This document shows, in pieces, positions 22,686-31,602 of a stretch of DNA of 34,972 nt. How positions within the stretch are numbered: position 1 is the first letter of the stretch; every line of letters begins with the position of its first letter. Both the position numbers and the translations under genes were made by a program. The stretch is from a virus. The notes beneath the pieces were generated by a model, which was given only the letters and a program-made list of their open reading frames with translations, was not told where the DNA came from and ran no database searches. The stretch lies in IMG/VR virus record IMGVR_UViG_3300036785_000387, positions 1 to 34,972 of that record; one strand, written 5' to 3'.

Positions 22686-23231
22686 ATTCCTGATATCAGG
22701 CTGGTCCAGAACACGCTGTTTCCAGGTCAGGGCGTTGTCCAGATAGACTGGAATTTGCTCTCCGACGGGACGCTCGACGATACGCAATCGTTGGCGACGG
22801 CGATAATCGTGGCGCTCGGGACGGATCGACTTGCAGATCCTGGCGACGTCCTACCAGATCCGGACGATACGAACCGACGCGGATGGTGGGGCGACGCCGA
22901 TGCTGAGGAAATATGGGATGGATGGCCGATCGGAACGCGGCTGTGGCTCATGCGCCGCGAGAAGATCGTCGGGTCTGGCGCGCAGCAGGGCGCGACCACC
23001 GTTCGCATAGAGAACTACATCCGCGAGGCGATCCAGCCGTTCTTGGATCTTCGCATCGGCTCTAGGATGGATGTTGTTGTCACCAGAGTTGACGTGCAGC
23101 GCATCGACGCCCTCGTTCGTATCTACAGAGGGCCGACATTGGAAATTGATTTGCGATATCAAATTTTGTGGGACGGAATAATCGCGCAAAGTGAGTTTGC
23201 CGATATAGGCTCTCCGCAACACCAGCTCTGA
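22686..23231 (+). CDS. Baseplate protein, Mu gp46-like, with apparent ATT start
   Basis: The product has about 181 residues. The family N-terminus is present only if reading begins at ATT 22686: PDIRLVQNTLFPGQGVVQIDWNLLSDGTLDD. Then come LATAIIVALGTDRLADPGDVLPDPDDTNRRGWWGD and W.IGTRLWLMRREK, as in Mu gp46. AGGGGA (22674-22679) stands 6 nt before this ATT. The frame is closed by the previous gene's TAA, with no ATG, GTG or TTG before TTG 22755, which lacks a ribosome binding site and would cut off the conserved start. Gp46 is a T4 gp25-like wedge component. A sequencing change from ATG is the alternative. Confidence 0.85.
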   Translation: MPDIRLVQNTLFPGQGVVQIDWNLLSDGTLDDTQSLATAIIVALGTDRLADPGDVLPDPDDTNRRGWWGDADAEEIWDGWPIGTRLWLMRREKIVGSGAQQGATTVRIENYIREAIQPFLDLRIGSRMDVVVTRVDVQRIDALVRIYRGPTLEIDLRYQILWDGIIAQSEFADIGSPQHQL

Positions 23232-23247
23232 AGAAAGCTTTGCCCAG

Positions 23248-24351
23248 ATGCCATGGAGTACGCCGGATCTCCGGACGGTTCGATCGCTTGTTCGCGATAG
23301 CATTCAAGCGTATCTGCCCGGCGCCGATGCCATGGTGCCTAACTCGGTCCTGCGTGTCCTATCGGATAATCAGGGCGCTCTGTGCCATCTCACTTTGCAG
23401 TATCTCGACTGGCTGGCACTGCAACTGATTCCAGATACCGCAGAGCAGGAATGGCTCGATCGCCACGGCGATATCTGGTTGGTCAACGCCGATGGTTCTA
23501 CAGGAAGGAAATCTTCCACGTTCTCAACTGGCATAGTGACATTGACCGGTGTGGCTGGAACGCTGGTTCCGGCCAACACTCAGCTCACCTATTCCAGCAC
23601 ACTCTTCGGCTACGAGACGACGGAGCAGATCTTTCTTGCGGAGTCCAACTCTGAGACTCCGGTGACGGTTCGCGCGCTCGATCCTGGATCGCTCGGCAAT
23701 CTTGAAGCTGGCACCACGCTAGATGTTCCTAGTACAGTGGACGGACTAGACGGCACCGCCACGGTCGTTTCCCTGGAAACTGGAACGGACGAAGAGACCG
23801 ACGATGATCTTCGCATCCGCGTGCTGGAGCGAATTCGTCAGCCGCCAATGGGCGGCGCAAGCTATGACTACGTCGCGTGGGCGAAGGCGGTCGGTGGCGT
23901 GACGCGTGCTTGGGCTAATGTCGAGATGGGAATTGGCACGATTACTGTACGGTTTATGTGCGACAATCTTCGCGCTTCTAACAACGGCTTTCCTATAGAT
24001 ATCGATGTTCAGAGCGTGAGAGACTACATCAACTTCAAGCGACCGGTCACAGTGAAAGACTTCTGGGTGTACTCTCCTATTCCACAGTTCATCGACGTCA
24101 AGATAGCCAATTTGACTCCAGACGATGAAGCGACGCGAGCTGCGATTCAGCAGAATTTGCTGGACATGCTTCTTCTACGAGCGGCTCCCGGGCAGACTAT
24201 CTTCGCGGCTTGGAAATATTACGCCATCATGCAGGTCGCCAACATCATCTCGTTCGATCTACAAGACGCGAGCGATGACTTTATGCCAAGCATCGGTCAC
24301 ATGGCCGTTCTAAGGAATGTGTTCTACGATGCAGGTACAACTTCAGCCTGA
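23248..24351 (+). CDS. Baseplate J-like wedge protein (Mu gp47-like)
   Basis: The product has 367 residues, a normal length for Baseplate_J/gp47. Signatures are WSTPDLRTVRSLVRDSIQAYLPGADA, the QYLDWLALQLIPDTAEQEWLDRHGDIWL segment, TG.AGT.VPA.TQL, and TDDDLRIRVLERIRQPPMGGASYDYVAWA...GVTRAW. This protein forms the baseplate wedge with gp46 and gp48. Its 3' end overlaps the gp48-like gene by 23 nt. Confidence 0.93.
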   Translation: MPWSTPDLRTVRSLVRDSIQAYLPGADAMVPNSVLRVLSDNQGALCHLTLQYLDWLALQLIPDTAEQEWLDRHGDIWLVNADGSTGRKSSTFSTGIVTLTGVAGTLVPANTQLTYSSTLFGYETTEQIFLAESNSETPVTVRALDPGSLGNLEAGTTLDVPSTVDGLDGTATVVSLETGTDEETDDDLRIRVLERIRQPPMGGASYDYVAWAKAVGGVTRAWANVEMGIGTITVRFMCDNLRASNNGFPIDIDVQSVRDYINFKRPVTVKDFWVYSPIPQFIDVKIANLTPDDEATRAAIQQNLLDMLLLRAAPGQTIFAAWKYYAIMQVANIISFDLQDASDDFMPSIGHMAVLRNVFYDAGTTSA

Positions 24352-25042
24352 CAAGCATCTGCGTCGCAGTGGCGACGATTATGCGCTGCAATATCTTGAA
24401 TTGCTGCCGACTGGGCAGGCATGGCCGCGTGAGCCCGGCTCAATTCTCGTCAACGCATGCACTGGGCTCAATCAATACTGGGGCTTCGTTGACGGCCGCG
24501 CCGGCGATCTCCTCGAAGTAGAAAGCGACCCGCGCACGACGACGGAGCTGCTGCCAGACTGGGAGCGCGCCTGGGGTCTTCCCGATCCGTGCTATCCCGA
24601 TACGACCACGCTCGACGAGCGTCGCAAGATGCTCGTTCTTCAGATGACGCTGCTTGGCGAGCAGTCGCGCGATTTTTTCATCAGGATGGCCGCATGGGTT
24701 GGTCATCACATCACGGTCACAGAGCACGCCCCGTTCATGGTTGGCGTGAGCCGCGTTGGAGACACGCGACAGCAAAATCTTCTCGACGGCGAAGATAATA
24801 TTCATTTCCGCTGGGAGATAGGGCCGCCAGAGATTCGATACTACTGGACGGCGCATTCGGGTCAAGCGCGGCTGATCTGGTTTCGATGCTCCGTCAGTCA
24901 ATGCGGCGTTGATCCGCATCTGCGCATTGGCGTCGAGTCCGATCTTGAATGTTTGTTGAATCGATGGAAGCCAGCCCACACACAGCTCATCTATGACTAT
25001 TCGAGCTTGTTCTTTGGCGGATCAATGGCAGGAACACCATGA
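24329..25042 (+). CDS. Baseplate protein, DUF2313 (Mu gp48-like)
   Basis: The product has 237 residues from ATG 24329; ATG 24317 is in frame but too close to AAGGA. Family blocks are YALQYLELLPTGQAWPRE, a WGFVDGRAGDLLEVESDPRTTTELLPDWERAWGLPD region, ERRKMLVLQMT, and a C-terminal CLLNRWKPAHTQLIYDYS. Its TGA overlaps the ATG of the next micro-ORF (ATGA at 25039-25042). It completes the gp46-gp47-gp48 set. Confidence 0.92.
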   Translation: MQVQLQPDKHLRRSGDDYALQYLELLPTGQAWPREPGSILVNACTGLNQYWGFVDGRAGDLLEVESDPRTTTELLPDWERAWGLPDPCYPDTTTLDERRKMLVLQMTLLGEQSRDFFIRMAAWVGHHITVTEHAPFMVGVSRVGDTRQQNLLDGEDNIHFRWEIGPPEIRYYWTAHSGQARLIWFRCSVSQCGVDPHLRIGVESDLECLLNRWKPAHTQLIYDYSSLFFGGSMAGTP

Positions 25043-25095
25043 AAGCCACGGCATACGTGTATGCGATCGTGGTGGATGGCGTGAAGCGCGGATAG
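25039..25095 (+). CDS. 18-residue micro-ORF (MKATAYVYAIVVDGVKRG)
   Basis: The ATG overlaps the gp48-like stop (ATGA), and its TAG overlaps the following GTG (TAGTG, 25093-25097), so it sits exactly in a chain of coupled starts. The sequence YVYAIVVDGV resembles the beginning of GIY-YIG-type proteins (continuing ..RYIGKG in relatives), so it may be a remnant cut short after the first strand. It may be only a translational bridge. Confidence 0.4.
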   Translation: MKATAYVYAIVVDGVKRG

Positions 25096-25202
25096 TGACG
25101 CTATCAGACTGGCAACGTAATCGTGAGCGTCGGCTTGGTTCATTCAATCGCGATCCGAAGACAGGTCGTCTCATTTCCAAGAAAGCACAGGTAATCCCAT
25201 GA
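25095..25202 (+). CDS. 35-residue micro-ORF in the coupled chain
   Basis: From GTG 25095 it reads VTLSDWQRNRERRLGSFNRDPKTGRLISKKAQVIP, a basic hydrophilic peptide. Its TGA overlaps the ATG of the tail-fibre gene (ATGA, 25199-25202). The same frame is open back to an ATG at 24993, inside the gp48-like gene (69 residues), but the upstream part looks like shadow. No family is recognised. Confidence 0.4.
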   Translation: MTLSDWQRNRERRLGSFNRDPKTGRLISKKAQVIP

Positions 25203-26944
25203 AATATCAGGCTCCTTGGGGAGTGAGTGATCCAAATGCGGGGTACGTGAACGGCAACCCGCAGACCGGGGTGCAAGGCTCGATTCCGCCGGCGGCGAGC
25301 ATAGAATATCCGCAGCGTGAAGTCGTTAATCTGATCAATTCCAGCAACATCACTCCGGCCGACAACGATCTCTTTCAACTGGCCAAGGGGACCAGAAGCC
25401 AAGCGATGAATTTTGCCGACGACACCGGGGCGGTCAACGCTCTTGTCGTTGCGCTTGTGCCTGCGATCACATCCTATACGCGCGGACTTCCTCTTCGCAT
25501 TCGCGTGCTTCATGACAATCTCGTAGATGTAACTCATACATCGATGACGCTTGATGCCGGCGGCGGTGCTGCGCCGATCCGCAAGATGGACGGATCAAGC
25601 CCTGGCAATGCAGAGATACGCGCCAGTTCGATCATTGAGGTGGTCTGGGACGGCACCGCGTGGCAACTGGTCAACTTTGGCGGCGCGGGAGGTGGCGGCA
25701 CGATCAACTACGTCAACGTCAACATCCCGTATGTGGTTGATACCGGAACCGTCAATAACATCGTCGCCCCGTTCAGCCCTGCGATAACCGTATTGAACGC
25801 TGGAGCAGTTCTCCTCGTTAAGGTGGCCTACAGCGTCACCGACGTGACCACGCTCAAGGTCAATGCGCTTGCTCCGCATCCGGTCAAAGCGCCGGACGGC
25901 AGCGATCTTCTTCCTGGCGATATCGTTGCCGGTGACGTGGTCGAGTTCAACTATGATGGCACGAACTTTTATGTTCGGCCCAATCCGTCAATTGGGGCCA
26001 GTTGCACGTTCAACGTTCCATCTACTCGCTGGCCGACAATTGCATCGGTGATGGCGGCGATCACGCGTAAGGCAATCTCGCCCACTGCGTATGTGACGAT
26101 TCAACTGGCGACGAACGCGTCTCCTTATCTGCCATTTTCGATCTATCATCGGGATGCCGATCAGATCATCATCAAAGGAACGATGAAAGCTGCGGCTCCG
26201 CTCTATAGTGATTTCTTTGCGACGGGAGCAGCTTCGGATTCGGCCAATAATCTTGCCATGTTGCGAACGCGCTATGGTACGGAGATAGGGGTGGTGCAGC
26301 CACGCGACGTTGGGAATGGCGTCATGGGCTATGCTGCCGGCATCATCAATCTTGGTCCTGGTGCTCCGCAGATTCAGGACATCTTGATAACATCCGATAA
26401 CGTATATCCCGGCAATAATCCTTGGCGCACCTCTGGCATTTTGGTCAAAGCCACGATGATCAGATGCAATAACGTCGCGGCGTGGGGATTGAGCGAAGGC
26501 TTCAGCGGCCTCGCCAATGGTTTTGTTCAATGCTCGACGTTGTGCTCGGCGTCGAGTTGCACGATCTGCGGCTTCGTAGCAAGTCAAGGTGGCAACATTC
26601 GCATCGAGCGGGGCTGCATATCAATCGGTTCCACCAATGGCGCTGGTATGTCAGCTTCTGGTGGTGCGGCCATCTACATTGTCCCGCCTACCGCCGGATC
26701 CGGAATTCCAGCCTCCAATATCAATTATAATTATCTCGGCGTTGGCGTCGGTCAGGGCTCCGCTGGAGGGATCTATGGTTCCAACATTCTCGGCAATAGC
26801 TTTCTAGACGTTCAGGCCGCAGCTAACGGATTGCTTTACGTCAACGGCTGCAACTTCAACTATAGCTCGCCAGTGCTGAACACGTCTGGGAATTTCAATT
26901 CGTATATCAACTATGCCCCAGGCTACTTCCCTGGCCCTGTCTAA
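25199..26944 (+). CDS. Tail fibre / receptor-binding protein with beta-helix-like C-terminus
   Basis: The product has 581 residues. The N-terminus (MKYQAPWGVSDPNAGYVNGNPQTGVQGSIPPAASIEYPQREVVNLI) is a baseplate-attachment type start seen in fibres next to gp48. Two similar beta domains follow at about 70-160 and 170-265 (VNALVVALVPAITSYTRGLPLRIRV and VNNIVAPFSPAITVLNAGAVLLVKV), an internal duplication. Residues about 270-581 are Gly/Asn/Ile-rich with many short strands, like a right-handed beta-helix, and include a small Cys cluster near 440. Receptor recognition is inferred from position and architecture. Confidence 0.8.
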   Translation: MKYQAPWGVSDPNAGYVNGNPQTGVQGSIPPAASIEYPQREVVNLINSSNITPADNDLFQLAKGTRSQAMNFADDTGAVNALVVALVPAITSYTRGLPLRIRVLHDNLVDVTHTSMTLDAGGGAAPIRKMDGSSPGNAEIRASSIIEVVWDGTAWQLVNFGGAGGGGTINYVNVNIPYVVDTGTVNNIVAPFSPAITVLNAGAVLLVKVAYSVTDVTTLKVNALAPHPVKAPDGSDLLPGDIVAGDVVEFNYDGTNFYVRPNPSIGASCTFNVPSTRWPTIASVMAAITRKAISPTAYVTIQLATNASPYLPFSIYHRDADQIIIKGTMKAAAPLYSDFFATGAASDSANNLAMLRTRYGTEIGVVQPRDVGNGVMGYAAGIINLGPGAPQIQDILITSDNVYPGNNPWRTSGILVKATMIRCNNVAAWGLSEGFSGLANGFVQCSTLCSASSCTICGFVASQGGNIRIERGCISIGSTNGAGMSASGGAAIYIVPPTAGSGIPASNINYNYLGVGVGQGSAGGIYGSNILGNSFLDVQAAANGLLYVNGCNFNYSSPVLNTSGNFNSYINYAPGYFPGPV

Positions 26945-26962
26945 GAGGGGAGCATCACGATC

Positions 26963-27442
26963 ATGCAAGTCTTCGTCACGATGTTGGTGCAAAATGGCGA
27001 CAGTCCGCTGCTGGCCGTTTACGATGAAGGCGTGTCGCTGCCGCCGAATGCGCATAGCACGTCCCCGGATGGCACGGTGCCGATCTACATGCGAGGGATC
27101 GATCAGCAATACATCGGCGGACCGCCGATGGTCTTGCTGCAAAATTGGCGAAATCAATTCAATGACGTGGTTGACAGCGAAGCGACGCGACGCATCAACG
27201 TGGCATTTCCTTCTACGATGCAAGCCTCTGCCTCCTTGCTGCGACAGAATAACATTATTTCCTACGGTTCCGACGTGGCGAATTGGCCCGCAGATCAACA
27301 GACCAAGAACACCGAAATCCAGCGCGGCACCGATTACATCACGGCTGTCAATGCGGCGGCGGATACAGTCAAAACGTCTGCACCGAACAATCCGTGCGAT
27401 GATCAATTTTGGCCAGCTCCGATTGCTCCGATTTCGCTTTGA
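26963..27442 (+). CDS. Hypothetical fibre-associated protein
   Basis: The product has 159 residues with GAGGGGAG before the ATG. It is soluble, with mixed composition: MQVFVTMLVQNGDSPLLAVYDEG at the N-terminus, a central helix region, and QRGTDYITAVNAAADTVKTSAPN. No signal peptide or membrane segment is seen. It stands between two fibre genes, so a chaperone or fibre-accessory role is possible; the family is not recognised. Confidence 0.7.
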   Translation: MQVFVTMLVQNGDSPLLAVYDEGVSLPPNAHSTSPDGTVPIYMRGIDQQYIGGPPMVLLQNWRNQFNDVVDSEATRRINVAFPSTMQASASLLRQNNIISYGSDVANWPADQQTKNTEIQRGTDYITAVNAAADTVKTSAPNNPCDDQFWPAPIAPISL

Positions 27443-27445
27443 GCC

Positions 27446-27844
27446 ATGACCAACATCCTCGCGTTGCCGTTGACGCAAATGTCGATCCTCACCGGCAACA
27501 ACGAGGACATGGTAGAGTCTGTTTTGTTTCAGGTTGGCGGCACAGGATCGCCAGCAATGGGCATTGCGCCAGAGCAGCTCGATCTGCGCGGGATCGATTT
27601 CAACATGTATGTCCGCAGGAGCGCCACCGATAACGAGGTGCTCCTGACGGCCTCGACCGACGATCACACACTATCGGTGGGAGCATTCCCGGATGTCGGT
27701 TTTCTCTTGTTGGCCGTTCCGGTCTCGACGATGCAAAAACGCCTGGCGGGGACATATGTCGCTGATGTTGTTGCAACCGCCGACGGATTAACGCGTCGTT
27801 GCCTTGTGATTGAATTGACCATCGTTGAAGGCGTGACCAGATGA
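27446..27844 (+). CDS. BppU-like N-terminal domain protein
   Basis: The product has 132 residues. LDLRGIDFNMYVRRSATDNEVLLTASTDD, then GFLLLAVPVSTMQKRLAGTYVADVVATADGL and LVIELTIVEGVT, follow the beta-sandwich pattern of baseplate upper protein (BppU) N-terminal domains. In lactococcal phages those domains hold receptor-binding proteins on the baseplate. It is coupled to the long fibre gene by ATGA (27841-27844), fitting a fibre-attachment role. Confidence 0.65.
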   Translation: MTNILALPLTQMSILTGNNEDMVESVLFQVGGTGSPAMGIAPEQLDLRGIDFNMYVRRSATDNEVLLTASTDDHTLSVGAFPDVGFLLLAVPVSTMQKRLAGTYVADVVATADGLTRRCLVIELTIVEGVTR

Positions 27845-30783
27845 TCACTTCGATTTCGCCATCCCTAGAACCGAGCGCGATAGTCGTTGCGGCTCCCTAT
27901 GCGCCGAGCGGTCAAATCATATCCGGCACGAGCGAGACCGCCCTTAGCATCCCGCCCGGACCACCGCCATTTCCGTCATATGTCTGGGAAATCGTCGAGG
28001 CTAACATCGGCTTTCGCATCGGCATGCGCGTGCGCGCTGCTGCCACCGACGCGACCGCCGGAACCACTACGTGGATCGAAGGTGTCATCACCGCGTGGGA
28101 TGAAAGCAATCTAACCGTTGCGATCGATCTGGTCAGCGGCGTCGGCCTGCACACTGCTTGGGCCATCAATGTCACCGGTCAACCGGGGCTGCAAGGTGCG
28201 AAAGGAGATCCAGGGCCGACGGGCGCTCAGGGACCGGCTTGGGGAACTGGAGTACCTATCGATTCTCCCGTCTTCACCGGCGTGCCGACCTCGCTATACA
28301 CGCCCGGTCAGGGCACGACGCACGCCGCCGACGCCACGCTCGCCACTACGCTGTTCGCCACGACCGCCGTCAACGCCGCAAAAATCGACACGGTATTAAG
28401 TGGCAATCCGACCGCGCCTACGCCTACGGTTGGCGACAATGACACCAGCATCGCCACGACCGCCTTCGTTCAAACCGCCGTCAACGGCGCCAAGATCGAC
28501 ACAGCGCTGACTGGCAATCCAACCGCGCCTACGCCGCCGATCGGCGACAACGATACGAGCATCGCGACCACCGCGTTCGTGACGTCGTCGTTCGCGCCGA
28601 TCGTGTCGCCAGTTTTCGCTGGTTCTCCGAAAGCGCCGACTGCGAGTGCTGCTGATAACAGCACGTCGCTTGCGACCACGGCCTTCGTTCACACGGCGAC
28701 AGTACCGCTGGCGCCGATCGCTTCGCCCAGCTTTAGCGGAACACCGAGCGCGCCTACGCCAGTGGCGGCCAGCAACGACGGCACGATTGCCACCACCGCG
28801 TACATCTTCAACGCGCTGCTGTCGAAGGCGCCGCTGATATCTCCGCAATTCACTGGCGCGCCACAGGCGCCTACGCCGGGTAGCGGCAGTTTTGACAGCT
28901 CGATCGCCACGACAGCGTTCGTGAAGACGGTGACGGCGCAGCTGGCTTCGCTGAATTCGCCGGCTTTTCTCGGTGCTCCGACTGCTCCTACACAGGCGCA
29001 GGCCACATATGACAGCACGCTTGCCACCACGGCCTTCGTGAAGACCAACGCAGCTGGCTATCAACCTCTCAGCGCTGATCTGACATCGCTATCCGCGGCC
29101 AGTGGCGCGGGCGTCATCTACTATCGCAGCGGCACTGGCACTTGGTCGCCGGTCGATATGGGCGCAGGCATGACGTTCGACAATGGAACGCTCTCGTCCA
29201 CTGTCACCGGCACTGGCACCGGTGGAATTCCTGAAGCGCCAAGCACCGGAACTTATTTTTCACGCCGCAATGCGACCTGGGCCGCAGACCCAATACAGGC
29301 CGATGCTCCATCGGACGGTGCGAACTACGTTCGTTTCAATGCAACGTGGTCAAATATCACAACAGCGCTTGGTGCCTATGCTCCGATCAACGCGCCGACA
29401 TTCACCGGCGATGCCAGAGCAGTCACGGCCGCGCCCGGCGACAACGACACCAGCATCGCAACGACTGCCTTCGTGCAGAATGCGCTAGGCTCTTACGCGC
29501 CGCTGGCATCTCCGGGATTGACCGGAGTGCCGACCGCGCCGACACCGGCAGCCGCGAGCAACGACGGGACAATCGCCACCACTGCCTTCGTCAAGACCAC
29601 GACTGCTCCGCTGGCGCCGATCGCTGCGCCGTCCTTCACGGGCAACGCACGCGCCGTCACGCCTACAGCCGGCGACAACAGCGTGTCGATCAGCACCACG
29701 GCCTTCGTCAGCACGGCGATCGCTGGCAAGGCCGACGCTACTGCAGTGGCAGCAACCTATGCTCCGATCAACGCGCCGACCTTCACTGGCGACGCTCGCG
29801 CCGTCACGCCCACAGCCGGTGACAACGATACGAGCATCGCAACAACGGCGTTCGTGGCCGCCGCCATCGTCCCGCTCGCCCCGCTCGCTTCGCCTACATT
29901 CACCGGCACCCCGAAGCTGACCACCACGCCAGCTTCGAGCGATAACAGCACCGCGCTAGCCAGCACCGCGTTCGACAAGACCGCGCTCACCACCGGCGGC
30001 GCGAGCATACCAAATTGCGGCTTCCTGTCCTTTTCTAGTGCCACCCTGCTGAAGTTCGCGCCGTTCAAAGGCGACCTGATCAAGATCAACGGCGCGATCT
30101 ACAGCATCCCTGCTGCTGGCATCACCGGCCTGGGCAACACTGGAGTCTTTGTTGAGGGCGTTGCTGCTCAAAATCTTGCTGCGAGTACAATCTATTTCGT
30201 TTATGCCTTCAACAACGCTGGCACGATCACGGCAGATTTTTGCTCGACCGCGACCCCTCACGCCACATCTACCACGGCCGGGAACGTCGGGGTCGAGATC
30301 AAGAGCGGAGACGACACGCGATCGCTCATCGGCATGTGCCGCACCAATGCAATCGCGCAGTTCACCGACAGCAACATATCGCGACTCGTCAGATCATGGT
30401 TCAATCGCAGTCAGCGGGATCTGTCCAGGTCCTTCACGGCTGTTCGGACTACCACATCAACTACGTTCGTTGAGCTGAATCCCGAAATTCGATGCGAGGC
30501 CGTCACGTGGGCTGACGACGTGGTGACAGCTTCGATCCTGGGTTATTCTTATAGCAGCTATGGTTTTACCACGACTGGCATTGGATGGGACGGCGTCCTG
30601 ACTGATGGAAATCATGCTTCAGTAAATTACGGCAGCAACGGTGGCCCTATTGGTGTTGTGGAAAACAAGGCTCTCACAGAAGGCTATCATTACTTTACGT
30701 TGATGGGGAGCACGACCGCTTCAGGGACTTCTCAATTCGGCAACACAAGTACTTTTATTAACTTGAACGCGAGGATCGGATGA
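27841..30783 (+). CDS. Long tail fibre with collagen-like linker and 12 fibre repeats
   Basis: The product has 980 residues. Residues about 1-115 form an attachment domain. GQPGLQGAKGDPGPTGAQGPA (about 118-137) is a short collagen-like linker. Residues about 145-720 carry twelve copies of a unit of the kind G.P.APTP..GDNDTSIATTAFV, a well-known phage fibre repeat. A spacer (residues about 395-515: YQPLSADLTSLSAASGAGVIYYR...) interrupts them between the seventh and eighth copies. The C-terminal 250 residues are the probable receptor-binding tip, with GFTTTGIGWDGVLTDGNHASVNYGS. The repeats give a long thin trimer. Start and stop both overlap neighbours by ATGA. Confidence 0.9.
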   Translation: MITSISPSLEPSAIVVAAPYAPSGQIISGTSETALSIPPGPPPFPSYVWEIVEANIGFRIGMRVRAAATDATAGTTTWIEGVITAWDESNLTVAIDLVSGVGLHTAWAINVTGQPGLQGAKGDPGPTGAQGPAWGTGVPIDSPVFTGVPTSLYTPGQGTTHAADATLATTLFATTAVNAAKIDTVLSGNPTAPTPTVGDNDTSIATTAFVQTAVNGAKIDTALTGNPTAPTPPIGDNDTSIATTAFVTSSFAPIVSPVFAGSPKAPTASAADNSTSLATTAFVHTATVPLAPIASPSFSGTPSAPTPVAASNDGTIATTAYIFNALLSKAPLISPQFTGAPQAPTPGSGSFDSSIATTAFVKTVTAQLASLNSPAFLGAPTAPTQAQATYDSTLATTAFVKTNAAGYQPLSADLTSLSAASGAGVIYYRSGTGTWSPVDMGAGMTFDNGTLSSTVTGTGTGGIPEAPSTGTYFSRRNATWAADPIQADAPSDGANYVRFNATWSNITTALGAYAPINAPTFTGDARAVTAAPGDNDTSIATTAFVQNALGSYAPLASPGLTGVPTAPTPAAASNDGTIATTAFVKTTTAPLAPIAAPSFTGNARAVTPTAGDNSVSISTTAFVSTAIAGKADATAVAATYAPINAPTFTGDARAVTPTAGDNDTSIATTAFVAAAIVPLAPLASPTFTGTPKLTTTPASSDNSTALASTAFDKTALTTGGASIPNCGFLSFSSATLLKFAPFKGDLIKINGAIYSIPAAGITGLGNTGVFVEGVAAQNLAASTIYFVYAFNNAGTITADFCSTATPHATSTTAGNVGVEIKSGDDTRSLIGMCRTNAIAQFTDSNISRLVRSWFNRSQRDLSRSFTAVRTTTSTTFVELNPEIRCEAVTWADDVVTASILGYSYSSYGFTTTGIGWDGVLTDGNHASVNYGSNGGPIGVVENKALTEGYHYFTLMGSTTASGTSQFGNTSTFINLNARIG
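28264..29985 (+). repeat. Degenerate fibre repeats (12 copies)
   Basis: The unit is roughly 35 residues long when spacers are counted; each copy ends in ATTAF(V) or a variant. Copies 8, 10 and 11 share the GDARAVT/GNARAVT variant, suggesting partial duplication. The last copy has TAFDK instead of TAFV. Confidence 0.8.
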
Positions 30784-31280
30784 CAGACGTCTTCGGACCC
30801 ACCTTCGGCGACGAGGTGATCGCGGCCGGTCTCGGAGGTCTGCCGTTTGCGTGGGGGACAGACGGCGACATCACCGGGCGCGAGAACCTCAGCGCCGAGC
30901 AGAACGCCACGCTCGACGATGTCGTCGCCGCGCACGATCCGAGTAAGACGGCCGTGCCGCCGCAAGTGAGCAAGCGACAGTATTATCAGGCGCTGGCCAC
31001 GCCTCCGCCCGCGTCACGCGCCCCGCCGGGAGGCGGCTCGCCGCCGACCACTATCACGCAGGCCGAGGCGTTGACGGCAGTCAAGACCGGCGAGCTGCCG
31101 CCGCAGATAGTCGCTGCGATCAAAGCGCTGCCGGCGGAGCAGCAGTTCGGCGCCGAGATGATGATGGCCGGCGCGGGCGGGTTCGAGCGCGGCCATCCGA
31201 ATGCGAATACCATGATGGCAGCACTTGGCTACACGCCGGAGCAGGCCGACGATCTCTGGCGACTTGCAGCCACGCTCTAA
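30780..31280 (+). CDS. Fibre-coupled hypothetical protein
   Basis: The product has 166 residues, starting at an ATGA overlap with the long fibre stop. The N-terminal half (TDVFGPTFGDEVIAAGLGGLPFAWGTDGDITGRENLS) and the following AEQNATLDDVVAAHDPSK look like tail-fibre assembly or accessory proteins encoded after fibre genes. A Pro-rich linker leads to a helical C-terminal part ending with ANTMMAALGYTPEQADDLWRLAATL. Tight coupling suggests it helps fold or attach the fibre; the family is not certain. Confidence 0.7.
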   Translation: MTDVFGPTFGDEVIAAGLGGLPFAWGTDGDITGRENLSAEQNATLDDVVAAHDPSKTAVPPQVSKRQYYQALATPPPASRAPPGGGSPPTTITQAEALTAVKTGELPPQIVAAIKALPAEQQFGAEMMMAGAGGFERGHPNANTMMAALGYTPEQADDLWRLAATL

Positions 31281-31287
31281 TTGATCA

Positions 31288-31602
31288 ATGAACTGCAAAC
31301 ATTGCGAGCAAGCGCGCGCCAGGATGCGTGATATCTTTCAACGCCTGCGCCACGGCCGCGCACTCGAAGCATTGAAACGTTTGCAACGAATCAGACAACG
31401 TCATACCGACAGATCACCAGACGCAGGTTTGAAAGATGAATCCAGGAGCCCTCGAAGAGGCTGGAAAAGCGACAGGCACCTTCTTCACGATCATGAAGGA
31501 GCAGCCGCTTTCGCTCGCCCTCTCGATTATGAATATAGCTCTGATCGCGCTGATCTGGTGGTTCACGACCAAGCAGATCGAGGTGCGCAACCACGATCTT
31601 GA
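31288..31602 (+). CDS. Small CxxC-start basic protein, doubtful
   Basis: The ATG at 31288 lies 7 nt after the previous stop. The first 35 residues (MNCKHCEQARARMRDIFQRLRHGRALEALKRLQR) are helical, basic and start with CxxC, which looks real. However, the frame continues to 31602 and overlaps the membrane-protein gene 31436-31675 by 167 nt, and the second half looks like shadow. No ribosome binding site is visible. It may be a real N-terminus with a decayed or run-on end. Confidence 0.4.
   Translation: MNCKHCEQARARMRDIFQRLRHGRALEALKRLQRIRQRHTDRSPDAGLKDESRSPRRGWKSDRHLLHDHEGAAAFARPLDYEYSSDRADLVVHDQADRGAQPRS

Noticed and set aside
22755-23231. TTG 22755 as start of the gp46-like gene
   Set aside because: It has no ribosome binding site and would remove conserved N-terminal residues encoded from 22686 onward.
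24993-25094. Upstream extension of the 35-residue micro-ORF to ATG 24993
   Set aside because: It lies within the gp48-like gene, lacks a ribosome binding site, and the overlapping TAGTG start better fits the coupled chain.
28396-29064. 222-codon minus-strand frame opposite the long fibre repeats
   Set aside because: Arg-rich antisense of the repeat codons; periodicity follows the fibre repeats.
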